Origin: CALRBF01 sp041164045
GTDB taxonomy: Bacteria > Patescibacteriota > Minisyncoccia > SW-4-49-11
Assembly (NCBI GenBank): GCA_041164045.1
Contig: JBEAQD010000043.1
Location: forward strand, 1 to 15,114
Length of the DNA: 15,114 nt
Direction: 5' to 3'
Of this stretch, positions 6,501 through 13,030 are shown one piece after another. A program made the translations under genes and the position numbers. A model generated the notes under the pieces. That model was not told where the DNA came from and searched no databases. It saw only the letters and a program-made list of their open reading frames with translations. Each line of letters begins with the position of its first letter. Position 1 is the stretch's first letter.

Positions 6501-7445
6501 ATGCCATCCACAAACCCTCAACACAAAGAAAGAGTAGAAGAAATTTTATCTTGGTATAAATATACTAATACCCCGGAACAACAAGCAAATTTAACTAAAA
6601 TCTTGAACTATGGCCGAATCGGAGGTACTGGTAAGCTAATGATTTTGCCAATAGACCAAATTTTAGAGCATGGACCTGGACGGGCTTTTGAGCCAAATCC
6701 AGTGATGTATGACCCATTAGAGCAAGCTCAATTTGCTGTAGATGGTGGGTTTAATGCTTATGCAGCACCGCTTGGTTCTCTAGAGCGAGCCTATGAAGTT
6801 TTAGCTAAACATAATGTGCCAACTATTCTCAAGGTCAATTCCCATACTCTGATGATCCCAGATAATGAGAATCCAAAACCATCCATTCATTCTTGGGTAG
6901 ATGATGCTGTAAGACTAGGATGCTCCGCTGTAGGTTTTACTCTATATCCAGGGTCTCTGTATAGCAATGAAATGGAGCAACAGGCTAAAGAATTGATCGC
7001 AGATGCTCGTAGGGCAGGTCTTATTACAATTCTTTGGGTTTATCCAAGAGGAGCAGGGCTTATCAAAGGGCAAGAGCGAGCTGTAGATGTGATAGCTTAT
7101 GGAGTAGCTCTCGGAGTAAGTTTAGGAGCTCAGATTATTAAGGTGAAATTACCAGTAGATGGATATGGTATAGTATCTAATCAGGAAATGGGTATTTATG
7201 ACAAAGTCCCAACTCAAACTCTTACTGATAGAATAAAATTAGTGATGAAAGCTGCATACAACGGACATAGAATAGTCATCCACTCTGGAGGAGATTTTGC
7301 TAATCCTGAAAATTTGTCATATGAAATGAGAGCTATCCGAGAGGGAGGAGCTTTTGGAAGTATAATGGGACGAAATGCTTTCCAGCGACCAAGAGAAGAA
7401 GCCTTAGATTTAATCACAGATTTACAAGATATATTAGTAGGATAA
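6501..7445 (+). CDS. fbaB: Class I fructose-bisphosphate aldolase (DhnA/FbaB type)
   Basis: The 314-aa protein is a TIM-barrel aldolase of the archaeal-type DhnA/FbaB family, which splits fructose 1,6-bisphosphate via a lysine Schiff base. Visible motifs are PIDQILEHGPG at 50-60, LKVNSHT around 110-116, the WVYPRG strand at 179-184, IIKVKLP with the likely Schiff-base Lys at 214 or 216, HSGGDF in the phosphate-binding region, and the closing EGGAFGSIMGRNAFQRP stretch. No metal-binding His cluster of class II enzymes is present. The next gene's ATG follows the stop with no gap, so translation may be coupled. Confidence 0.93.
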   Translation: MPSTNPQHKERVEEILSWYKYTNTPEQQANLTKILNYGRIGGTGKLMILPIDQILEHGPGRAFEPNPVMYDPLEQAQFAVDGGFNAYAAPLGSLERAYEVLAKHNVPTILKVNSHTLMIPDNENPKPSIHSWVDDAVRLGCSAVGFTLYPGSLYSNEMEQQAKELIADARRAGLITILWVYPRGAGLIKGQERAVDVIAYGVALGVSLGAQIIKVKLPVDGYGIVSNQEMGIYDKVPTQTLTDRIKLVMKAAYNGHRIVIHSGGDFANPENLSYEMRAIREGGAFGSIMGRNAFQRPREEALDLITDLQDILVG

Positions 7446-9050
7446 ATGCAAACTAAATATAAAGTATTGCTAGTCATTACCTTTATAACCCTAAATTTTA
7501 TTTTGCCAAATAATATATCAGCCAGGCAAATACCAAATTATCCCGATGGAATTATAGTAAAAGCAGTTAATAATCCAAAGGTATATTATATAGAAAGTAA
7601 CACAAAAAAGCCTATAGAGTCGCCCAACATGCTAATTTCACAATTCCATTGGCAAGATTTGATTGAAGTATCGCCAGTAGAATTAGATGCAATTGCTTTA
7701 GGAACTCCTATGACCTTTAGAGATGGATCTTTGTTATCTAATAACGGCACAGTATATGTAGTCTCCAATTCGCAAGTCAGACCCATAACATCCCCTCAAG
7801 CATTTTTATCTAAGGGATATAAATGGAATAATATTGTACCAGTTAGTAATGCAGAATTATCTTTGCACCCAAAAGGAGGTAGCTTAGGAGTAGAAGATAG
7901 TTATCCAGATGGAAGTTTATTATTAGCGCCCGGAGGAGCTGTATATAAGTTGGAATCAGGTTTAAGAAGATATATTCCATCTCCATTGATTTTTGACTCA
8001 AGGTATAGATGGGAATATTTGATTCCAGTCTCCCAAGCAATAATAGATTCTTACCCTAGGGGTAATGATGAATATTATCCGGATGGTCTACTCATATCTA
8101 GTGCCACAGGAGTATTCCTGATGCAAAAAAATCAACGACTACCAATTACCTCCCCAGCTGTGTTTGAGAGTTATGGATTTAAGTGGGGGCAAATTAGAAG
8201 AGCTACAGATTATGAGCTATCTATAATTCCAGAGGGTAAACCTGTATCAGAGATAAAAAATTATCGTTCTAGAGTTTTAATCTCACCCACAGGAAGCTCA
8301 TCTACTTATGTAGTAGACACAGTAGGGTCACTTAGATATATACCCAGCCCATTTATATTTGAAAAATTAAACTATAAATGGGATGAAATTATAAAAATAC
8401 CTGCCAATATATTACAACAATACCCAGTTGGAGGCAATAAATTGTTCCAAGACGGAACAGTAGTTTCCTACAATGGAGGAGTATATTTAATTGCCAATGA
8501 TTATAAAAAGCCAATTGGGAGTCCCAATATATTTCTAAGTCTTGGGTATAAATGGTCAGATATTATTCCTCTCAGAGTTAATGAATTCAATCAATATCCC
8601 ACAGGGAATATAATTAGCGATATATCCAATGATAAATATAATGTCATAACGGTTAATGATGGAGATGATATATTGGTCAATATCAATGGTAAAATTGAGG
8701 GGGTAAAATTATTAGGCATAGATGCTCCAGAACTAGATAGTTTTATCAGCCCCAATTATTGTTATGGGGTAGAGGCATATCAGGCTTTAAAAAATCTAAT
8801 CGCTAGTAATCGAGTCTCTTTAGTCAAAGATCCTCTCAAAGAAGATAGAGATGACTATAATAGACTCCTAAGATATGTGTATTTAGAAGATGGGAGATCC
8901 TTGCAAGAATATCTATTAAAAGAAGGTTATGCTAAGGAATATACATATAATGGTGCCTCTTATCAGAGCCAAGCTAATTATAAAGCTTTAGAACAAGAGG
9001 CTAAAGCAAATAAAAAAGGATTATGGGCTACTAGTTGTAATTCAAATTAA
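7446..9050 (+). CDS. Secreted repeat protein with C-terminal thermonuclease (SNase) domain
   Basis: The 534-aa product begins with a typical signal peptide (K-rich start, hydrophobic 7-20, cleavage near SAR at ~26). Residues ~31-390 hold six repeats of about 58-62 aa with the pattern YPDG...Y......PI.SP..F...GYKW..I..V...EL..YP.G. Residues ~398-534 are a staphylococcal-nuclease domain: VNDGDDI, LLGIDAPE with Asp426 and Glu429, and DRDDYNR with Arg473. The position equal to catalytic Arg35 of SNase is Lys421, so activity may be altered. Two Cys (439 and 531) are in the nuclease part. The gene abuts the aldolase stop and is the last of the operon. A plausible role is surface-bound degradation of environmental nucleic acid for scavenging; that is inference. 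Confidence 0.88.
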   Translation: MQTKYKVLLVITFITLNFILPNNISARQIPNYPDGIIVKAVNNPKVYYIESNTKKPIESPNMLISQFHWQDLIEVSPVELDAIALGTPMTFRDGSLLSNNGTVYVVSNSQVRPITSPQAFLSKGYKWNNIVPVSNAELSLHPKGGSLGVEDSYPDGSLLLAPGGAVYKLESGLRRYIPSPLIFDSRYRWEYLIPVSQAIIDSYPRGNDEYYPDGLLISSATGVFLMQKNQRLPITSPAVFESYGFKWGQIRRATDYELSIIPEGKPVSEIKNYRSRVLISPTGSSSTYVVDTVGSLRYIPSPFIFEKLNYKWDEIIKIPANILQQYPVGGNKLFQDGTVVSYNGGVYLIANDYKKPIGSPNIFLSLGYKWSDIIPLRVNEFNQYPTGNIISDISNDKYNVITVNDGDDILVNINGKIEGVKLLGIDAPELDSFISPNYCYGVEAYQALKNLIASNRVSLVKDPLKEDRDDYNRLLRYVYLEDGRSLQEYLLKEGYAKEYTYNGASYQSQANYKALEQEAKANKKGLWATSCNSN

Positions 9051-9089
9051 AATAATTGTGGATAAGTATTATACAAAGATATAAAAATA

Positions 9090-9098
9090 TGATATAAT
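9090..9098 (+). promoter_or_regulatory. Extended -10 promoter of the RRM gene
   Basis: TGATATAAT again. No convincing -35 is at the usual distance. The transcript would have a leader of about 75 nt, the longest in the window. Confidence 0.6.
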
Positions 9099-9104
9099 AC
9101 ATTC

Positions 9105-9180
9105 AATCCTTGGCTTAGGCAGGTCGACAGGAGGGTAACCGTTAGTAAGAAAGAGCAATCTTTCTTCAAAATCGTAAATT
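9105..9180 (+). promoter_or_regulatory. Structured 5' leader of the RRM gene
   Basis: The leader holds a perfect 8-bp hairpin AAGAAAGA-GCAA-TCTTTCTT (9147-9166) capped by a GNRA tetraloop and ending 14 nt before the ATG. It also holds an upstream CCTTGG/AGGCAGG segment and an AGGAGGG (9129-9135), which is far too distant from the ATG to be a ribosome binding site. It could bind the encoded RNA-binding protein or act in temperature control; neither is shown. Confidence 0.45.
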
Positions 9181-9432
9181 ATGAACAAGAATTTATTTGT
9201 ACGAAATATTGCGTACAAAGCAACTAATCAGGACTTACAATCTCTTTTTGAGACTGTTGGAACTGTAGTTTCAGCAAAAATCATCTTTGACAAAGAGCAA
9301 AATCGTAGCAAAGGTTATGGATTTGTAGAATTTGCCACTGAAGAGGAAGCTGAAAGAGCAATACAACAGTTAGATGGAGCGTCTCTTTTAGAAAGAGAAA
9401 TCTCTATCCAACCTGCTAAGCCTCGAGAATAA
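9181..9432 (+). CDS. Single-RRM RNA-binding protein
   Basis: The 83-aa protein is one RNA-recognition motif and little else. RNP2 is LFVRNI at 5-10 and RNP1 is KGYGFVEF at 44-51, with the aromatic residues Phe6, Tyr46 and Phe48 that stack on RNA bases. The beta-alpha-beta-beta-alpha-beta order is complete, ending ISIQPAKPRE. Bacterial proteins of this size resemble the cyanobacterial Rbp family, several members of which respond to cold. It has its own promoter, a long structured leader and a strong terminator, so it is monocistronic. The domain is certain; the RNA target is unknown. Confidence 0.93.
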   Translation: MNKNLFVRNIAYKATNQDLQSLFETVGTVVSAKIIFDKEQNRSKGYGFVEFATEEEAERAIQQLDGASLLEREISIQPAKPRE

Positions 9433-9442
9433 GTCCTCGATA

Positions 9443-9476
9443 ACAAAAAGCCCGGATCATACCGGGTTTTTTGTTT
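9443..9476. terminator. Bidirectional terminator between RRM and heliorhodopsin genes
   Basis: AAAAAGCCCGG-ATCATA-CCGGGTTTTTT forms a GC stem flanked by A and T runs, so it works on both strands. It lies 11 nt after the RRM stop and 22 nt after the heliorhodopsin stop on the other strand. Confidence 0.9.
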
Positions 9477-9497
9477 ACTAAATTATACTAAAATACT

Positions 9498-10328
9498 TTA
9501 TGAGAATATACTCAATATATTAGATATAATAGCAGATACTTCATTCTCAGTACCTCTCAGAGTCCCTGACCAAACCTGCCAAGCCAAGAGAGATTTAGCA
9601 AATAGAGATAGAAATACATACATTTTTTCTCCAAATACATAAGATTTCCAAGGACCAACTTTCTTATATTGTAAGAACATATTAAGAGCAAATACATTGA
9701 ATACAGCGAATAGAGAGAATACAATCCAGTATACAAAGCTAGGTACTTCCACTTCAGCTGATGAGATAGCCCCTTGGAAATGTAAGAAAATTACAATCCA
9801 AGGTATAATACCAGCAATACATCCAAATATATAAGGAAGCCAATTGACTTCTTTGCGATCTTGATTGATTTGCTCCATTACTAGTCCAAATAAATTCATA
9901 CTGGCATTGATACCAAATAGTAGAAGTAGAGTAGAGAAATCATAAATTCCTACTAATAGAGAGATTAAAACAATCATCACAGAAGAAGATAAAGAGTATT
10001 CATACCATCTGATGACATTTATATGATTCTTAAGATTCTTTATATACCAAGGATAAACATTTGGTAAAATCGTAATAAAGTGAGCAACTGCAGACAATAA
10101 TAAGAATAAAGCTACGGCAGGACCTAAATTAATATCAAATAATTCTTCCGTAACAGGAGCGGCAGTTCTAGTAGCAGAATCAAAGTCCAGATAGTTAGTA
10201 GTTACAGGAAATAAAGCTTCTTTTGATACATATAGCATCAATCCAGCCTGAAAGAAGTGCAAAGCACCCATAAAGCCATTATACATTTTGAGGCGGGCAA
10301 AACCATTGTGTGCACGGAAACTAATCAT
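9498..10328 (-). CDS. Heliorhodopsin
   Basis: The 276-aa protein has seven predicted membrane helices and matches heliorhodopsins, retinal proteins with inverted topology and no known ion pumping. The retinal-binding lysine is Lys245 in helix 7 within the diagnostic SxxxK (Ser241-Lys245, SLFAKSLLAWQ). Counterion Glu110 lies in WYEYSLSSSVMI of helix 3. His24 (GALHFF) and His83 (AVAHF) correspond to the polar cluster His23/His80 of heliorhodopsin 48C12, whose Glu107, Ser237 and Lys241 match the other residues. MNLFGLVMEQ and the AGIIPW stretch are also typical. No retinal or carotenoid gene is in the window, so retinal would be made elsewhere or taken up. It has its own consensus promoter. Confidence 0.95.
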   Translation of the reverse strand: MISFRAHNGFARLKMYNGFMGALHFFQAGLMLYVSKEALFPVTTNYLDFDSATRTAAPVTEELFDINLGPAVALFLLLSAVAHFITILPNVYPWYIKNLKNHINVIRWYEYSLSSSVMIVLISLLVGIYDFSTLLLLFGINASMNLFGLVMEQINQDRKEVNWLPYIFGCIAGIIPWIVIFLHFQGAISSAEVEVPSFVYWIVFSLFAVFNVFALNMFLQYKKVGPWKSYVFGEKMYVFLSLFAKSLLAWQVWSGTLRGTENEVSAIISNILSIFS

Positions 10329-10357
10329 ATGTTTAATATTTATTTAATAACATATAT

Positions 10358-10386
10358 ATTATGTACCTAAAATATTAAACTGTCAA
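10358..10386 (-). promoter_or_regulatory. Heliorhodopsin promoter
   Basis: On the minus strand TTGACA and CATAAT are separated by exactly 17 bp. The predicted leader is about 23 nt, A/T-rich and lacking a Shine-Dalgarno motif. A constitutive vegetative-type promoter is implied. Confidence 0.7.
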
Positions 10387-10407
10387 TGAGTTTTAGAAGA
10401 TTTCAAT

Positions 10408-10439
10408 GTCCTCCTCCGTCACCGCAGGTGACGGAGGAC
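10408..10439 (+). repeat. GC-rich palindrome with perfect 12-bp stem
   Basis: TCCTCCGTCACC, loop GCA and GGTGACGGAGGA form a perfect hairpin between the heliorhodopsin promoter and the upstream membrane-protein gene. Its first 13 nt equal those of the repeat at 4817. No U tract follows on either strand, so it is a repeat module rather than a standard terminator. The 12 nt after it (GGAATTTTAACT, 10441-10452) also match the end of module D at 4953-4964. Confidence 0.75.
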
Positions 10440-10450
10440 TGGAATTTTAA

Positions 10451-10807
10451 CTACGAACTCTTTGTTTCTTCTTTATCTTCTCTCTTCTCAATACTATTTT
10501 GTTTCCCAGAACTCAAAACCCACAAACCAATCAAAATCACAATCACCGGCCAAAAGGCTCTAAAAAGTTGTCTAACAGTAATAATATCTAATTGCAATAG
10601 TCCAATGGTAGCACCAGAACCAATCCATATTATAGCTTCCACAATAGCTTTAAACTGAGAGGATAGAAGTCTCCATACACCAAAAGCTATCAAAATAATC
10701 GGCAACCACTGCCCAAAACTAGGAGCATCAATTACTCCAAAACTATCAAGTAACCACACAATTCCAATTCCAACTAATATAGACCCGAATAAAGATTTAT
10801 TAGACAT
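10451..10807 (-). CDS. Small membrane protein, DUF5668/LiaI-LiaF-like
   Basis: The 118-aa product has about four predicted membrane segments (near 6-22, 33-50, 55-76 and 83-100) and a charged tail, SIEKREDKEETKSS. The repeated pattern of a glycine-rich helix, a WLLD turn, then WP.I.IAFGVW.L and a second FWPVIVILIGLWVL is that of the LiaI-LiaF-like transmembrane region (DUF5668). LiaF-type proteins modulate cell-envelope stress signalling in Firmicutes, but the C-terminal regulatory domain of LiaF is absent, so function is unknown. It lies upstream of the heliorhodopsin gene on the same strand, separated by a palindrome and by that gene's own promoter; co-transcription is possible but not required. 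Confidence 0.75.
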   Translation of the reverse strand: MSNKSLFGSILVGIGIVWLLDSFGVIDAPSFGQWLPIILIAFGVWRLLSSQFKAIVEAIIWIGSGATIGLLQLDIITVRQLFRAFWPVIVILIGLWVLSSGKQNSIEKREDKEETKSS

Positions 10808-10836
10808 AATTGTAAAATTAGTGAATAAACATATAT

Positions 10837-10865
10837 ATTATAATATAAATACATCCAAGATTCAA
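10837..10865 (-). promoter_or_regulatory. Promoter for the DUF5668-like gene
   Basis: On the minus strand TTGAAT is followed at 17 bp by TATAAT. The leader is about 23-25 nt. Confidence 0.55.
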
Positions 10866-10921
10866 ATGCAGCACATATTAAAAAGATGAAAAGAATCGTA
10901 GATAAGTAAATTAGTATAGCA

Positions 10922-10964
10922 ACTGTCCCCCTTCGGAGGGGGAAGCCTGAAAGACGGGGGTGGA
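10922..10964 (-). repeat. GC-rich repeat related to module D
   Basis: On the minus strand it starts TCCACCCCCGTC, like the start of module D, then has CAGGC and a CCCCCT-CCGA-AGGGGG hairpin. It lies in the gene-free 10808-11174 stretch, which also contains a GCGAC/GTCGC hairpin at 11021-11036, module B, and otherwise only A/T-rich sequence. Confidence 0.55.
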
Positions 10965-11056
10965 TTGTATTTTTGTAGTCTTTCGTAGCGGAGGCTTTTT
11001 GTCTCTTCACTTCCGTATAGCGACCTTACAGTCGCCTATATTCCGTTTTACTCCAT

Positions 11057-11081
11057 CCCCTCCACCTACGGTCGATAAAAA
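11057..11081 (+). repeat. Repeat module B (copy 1)
   Basis: A 25-nt sequence centred on ACCTACGGTCGATAAAAA recurs identically at 14540-14564. In this copy the flanks pair as CCTCCA/TGGAGG; in the other copy the flanking arm differs but still pairs as CCTCC/GGAGG. Confidence 0.75.
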
Positions 11082-11133
11082 TGGAGGTCAATTTATCTCT
11101 TTTGTCTACAATAACTTCATCTCATACAATATA

Positions 11134-11162
11134 TTGCCAGATACAAGATATACTGATATAAT
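11134..11162 (+). promoter_or_regulatory. Promoter for tRNA-Ala
   Basis: TTGCCA, a 17-bp spacer and TATAAT with an extended TGA before the -10. The tRNA begins 12 nt after the -10. Confidence 0.7.
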
Positions 11163-11174
11163 ACAAATATTAAA

Positions 11175-11247
11175 GGGCCGTTGGCGCAGTTGGTAGCGCG
11201 CTTCCATGGCATGGAAGAGGTCGCTGGTTCGATCCCAGTACGGTCCA
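11175..11247 (+). tRNA. tRNA-Ala(GGC)
   Basis: A complete cloverleaf: acceptor GGGCCGT/ACGGTCC (one G-T pair), D-arm GCGC/GCGC, anticodon arm CTTCC-ATGGCAT-GGAAG with anticodon GGC, and T-arm GCTGG-TTCGATC-CCAGT. The discriminator is A and the next bases are CAA, so CCA is not encoded. There is no intron. Its 3' end is duplicated downstream. Confidence 0.96.
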
Positions 11248-11325
11248 CAAATCACTTTCTTTTATAATCAAAAACTCTCTTTTACTTAAGACTCTTTTAT
11301 CTTCAGAACCAGCTGGGAAAGGGGT

Positions 11326-11393
11326 CGGGAAAACGGGAGTTTTCCCGTGGAGGAAGGGTGGGAAACCGAGAGGTTTCACAGGACAAGGCGTCC
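11326..11393 (+). ncRNA. Structured insert between the tRNA-Ala copies (candidate RNA)
   Basis: Three hairpins follow each other: CGGGAAAAC-GGGA-GTTTTCCCG (9 bp, perfect), GAAACC-GAGA-GGTTTC (6 bp with GNRA loop) and GGAC-AAGGC-GTCC. The last merges with the decayed tRNA 3' half. It would be transcribed from the tRNA-Ala promoter if no terminator intervenes. I recognise no known RNA family. Confidence 0.4.
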
Positions 11394-11400
11394 GGTTTGT

Positions 11401-11442
11401 ATCCCAGTACGGTCCACAAATAACTTTCTTTTACAATAAAAA
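11401..11442 (+). pseudogene. Decayed tRNA-Ala 3' half
   Basis: The second copy of the tRNA 3' end keeps the CCCAGTACGGTCC strand but lacks a matching 5' acceptor and anticodon arm upstream, so it cannot fold as a tRNA. Confidence 0.7.
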
Positions 11443-11458
11443 ATCTTTTTATTCACTT

Positions 11459-12127
11459 ATGTATACAAACCCACAAAAAACAATATATTTTTTCCGCCAT
11501 GCTCAGAGTGATGAGAATATTAACCAAAATAAAAATATTCATGCAAGAGAGCAATATTTAACAGAGGCAGGTAAATTACAGGCTACTCAATTAGCTGATA
11601 GAATAAAATCTCTACAATTACCATATCTAATCTCTAGTACCCTTACTAGAGCGACAGAAACATCCAAAATAATTAGTTCAATCACAAATTTAGATATAGA
11701 ATATTCAGATTTATTTATAGAAAAACAAAAACCTAGTTCAATTATTGGACAAATTCGACAAAAACCCAGAATATTAGAAATAGAAAAGAATTGGGTCAAT
11801 AGCCTTTTTGAACCTAATACCCAAATTAAAGACGGAGATAGCTATGATAGTATTTTAGCAAGAGTAGAGCAAGCTATAGAATTTTTAAAATCAAAACCAG
11901 AGCCAGTTTTAGGAGTTATAACTCATCAATTTTTCTTAAATGCCTTTACAATAAATGCAATATTAGGAGATGAATTAACTCCAGATATTTATAAGAGATT
12001 ACAAGAGCAATATTGGCTAGAAAATACAGGTATAGTAGTATTACATTATCATCCAGATTATCCTTATACTGGTTGGAAAATCATTACATATAATGACACT
12101 GCCCATCTAGATTATTTGAAAGGATAG
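11459..12127 (+). CDS. Histidine phosphatase family protein
   Basis: The 222-aa protein is in the phosphoglycerate mutase-like superfamily. FFRHAQSDEN at 11-20 gives Arg13 and the phospho-accepting His14, SSTLTRATET at 59-68 gives Arg64, DGDSYDSILARV lies at 125-136, and ITHQFFL gives the second His156. It lacks the long dPGM insertions (the SGWTD and ERHYG motifs) seen in the gpmA product at 5802-6488, so it is likely a phosphatase rather than a mutase; the substrate is unknown. No clear promoter is seen, though TACAAT at 11432-11437 could serve as a -10. The start has no Shine-Dalgarno motif. Confidence 0.88.
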   Translation: MYTNPQKTIYFFRHAQSDENINQNKNIHAREQYLTEAGKLQATQLADRIKSLQLPYLISSTLTRATETSKIISSITNLDIEYSDLFIEKQKPSSIIGQIRQKPRILEIEKNWVNSLFEPNTQIKDGDSYDSILARVEQAIEFLKSKPEPVLGVITHQFFLNAFTINAILGDELTPDIYKRLQEQYWLENTGIVVLHYHPDYPYTGWKIITYNDTAHLDYLKG

Positions 12128-12140
12128 AGGTGGGGCTATA

Positions 12141-12206
12141 TTAAAATTACCCTCTTGAGTGGTGTCTCCCTCCTATCCCTTGGTTTAGGGGGGAGACGGG
12201 GTGGAG
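12141..12206 (-). repeat. GC-rich repeat, module D (copy 2, inverted)
   Basis: On the minus strand it runs CTCCACCCCGTC, then a 12-bp hairpin GTCTCCCTCCTA/TAGGGGGGAGAC (12164-12197, one wobble pair), then CACTCAAGAGGG and AATTTTAA. The ends match module D at 4915-4964; the central hairpin is different. On the plus strand the hairpin is followed shortly by TTTTTCTTTT and may also terminate transcription of the histidine phosphatase gene. Confidence 0.7.
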
Positions 12207-12268
12207 TGTGTTTTTCTTTTGTATTTTTGCCCATACAAATTACCCAATTCACAACTCATTATTCACCA

Positions 12269-12297
12269 TTCAAAAATTTTTATTTCTATGCTATAAT
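12269..12297 (+). promoter_or_regulatory. Promoter for the cyclophilin gene
   Basis: TTCAAA, a 17-bp spacer and TATAAT with extended TGC. The leader is about 34 nt. Confidence 0.6.
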
Positions 12298-12337
12298 AAA
12301 AATACAAAATATAATATATCAATAAGAGAATACAGAT

Positions 12338-12985
12338 ATGAAACAACTCGGATATTTTGCACTAGGAATTTCATTCTTGATTGTAGGAATCAGTCTATAT
12401 GTGAATCAAGACTTTAGTAACAAAGGCAATGAAGCTATCCAAGCTAGCCTCGAGACCACCCAAAAAATTAGTAAATTAAATGAAGACATTATGAAAGAGA
12501 GACCAATTATCGAATTCAACACTAGCAAAGGTAAAATCACCGTAGAATTATTTAGCGACCTCTCACCTAACACAGCTAGCAAGATTGTAAAATACACCAA
12601 AGAAGGAGTATATGATAACACTTTATTCCATAGAGTGATCAAAGACTTTATGATACAAGGAGGAGATCCTAATACCAAAGACCCAAGTAAATCAGCTCTA
12701 TACGGAACTGGAGATGCAGGAGAAAAGTTTGATGATGAAATCAACGACGAACCATTAGTCAAAGGAAGTTTTGCTATGGCTAACTCAGGACCAGATACCA
12801 ATGGATCCCAATTCTTCATCGTAACTACAGAATCCACACCTTGGCTAGACGGAGCACATACCAATGCCGGTAAAGTCATCGGAGGACTAGATATCGCTGA
12901 GACAATCTCCACCGTCCAAACTGGAGTACAAGACAGACCAGTAGAAGATGTAAAAATCATCTCCGCTAAAGTGGTTAAGGAGTAG
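12338..12985 (+). CDS. Membrane-anchored cyclophilin-type peptidyl-prolyl isomerase
   Basis: The 215-aa protein has one N-terminal hydrophobic helix (about 5-22) without a lipobox or clear cleavage site, a linker, then a cyclophilin domain (about 56-213). Active-site residues are present: FHRV (His98-Arg99), FMIQGGDP (Gln107), MANSGPDTNGSQFFI (Phe160), and PWLDGAHT (Trp169, His174). The usual HTVFGKV is HTNAGKV here, so the Phe after His is lost. It should catalyse proline isomerisation for folding of exported proteins on the outer face of the membrane; the location is inferred from the helix. It has its own promoter. Confidence 0.93.
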   Translation: MKQLGYFALGISFLIVGISLYVNQDFSNKGNEAIQASLETTQKISKLNEDIMKERPIIEFNTSKGKITVELFSDLSPNTASKIVKYTKEGVYDNTLFHRVIKDFMIQGGDPNTKDPSKSALYGTGDAGEKFDDEINDEPLVKGSFAMANSGPDTNGSQFFIVTTESTPWLDGAHTNAGKVIGGLDIAETISTVQTGVQDRPVEDVKIISAKVVKE

Positions 12986-12995
12986 CTAGTAGCAC

Positions 12996-13024
12996 TTGAC
13001 ACAAAATTCTAAAATTTATATAAT
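12996..13024 (+). promoter_or_regulatory. Perfect consensus promoter with no gene before the next terminator
   Basis: TTGACA, 17 bp, TATAAT: a full match at both hexamers and ideal spacing. It starts 10 nt after the cyclophilin stop. A terminator begins about 30 nt after its -10. Confidence 0.75.
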
Positions 13025-13030
13025 ATACAA

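Larger units (their letters stand above)
11232..11442 (+). repeat. Direct duplication of the tRNA-Ala 3' end and its downstream flank
   Basis: The sequence starting ATCCCAGTACGGTCCACAAAT at 11232 reappears at 11401. The match covers about 42 bp with three mismatches, and includes the T-arm 3' strand, the acceptor strand and the trailer ACTTTCTTTTA. Weaker similarity extends left through the second T-arm strand (AGG.CG.C.GGTT.G) with an extra T, so the second copy is a decayed tRNA 3' half. The bases between the two copies (11274-11400) contain three consecutive hairpins. Confidence 0.85.

Noticed and set aside
10408..10439. Palindrome as a rho-independent terminator for the DUF5668-like gene
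   Set aside because: The stem is strong but neither strand has a U tract after it, and its end is shared with a repeat element elsewhere.
10774..11010. 78-aa hydrophobic frame on the minus strand upstream of the DUF5668-like gene
   Set aside because: It starts inside a repeat region, overlaps the start of the better-supported gene and crosses that gene's promoter.
11170..11379. 69-aa minus-strand frame ending in LGSNQRPLPC
   Set aside because: This is the familiar false peptide produced by translating the complement of a tRNA gene.
5802..12127. The two phosphoglycerate mutase-like genes as a recent duplication
   Set aside because: They share only superfamily motifs; the second lacks the dPGM-specific segments and differs throughout.
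12208..12417. 69-aa plus-strand frame before and into the cyclophilin gene
   Set aside because: It spans the cyclophilin promoter and overlaps its start in another frame with no recognisable domain.
12406..13002. 198-aa frame opposite the cyclophilin gene
   Set aside because: It is the antisense shadow of a well-supported cyclophilin with full active site; its own translation shows no family motif and no promoter lies upstream.
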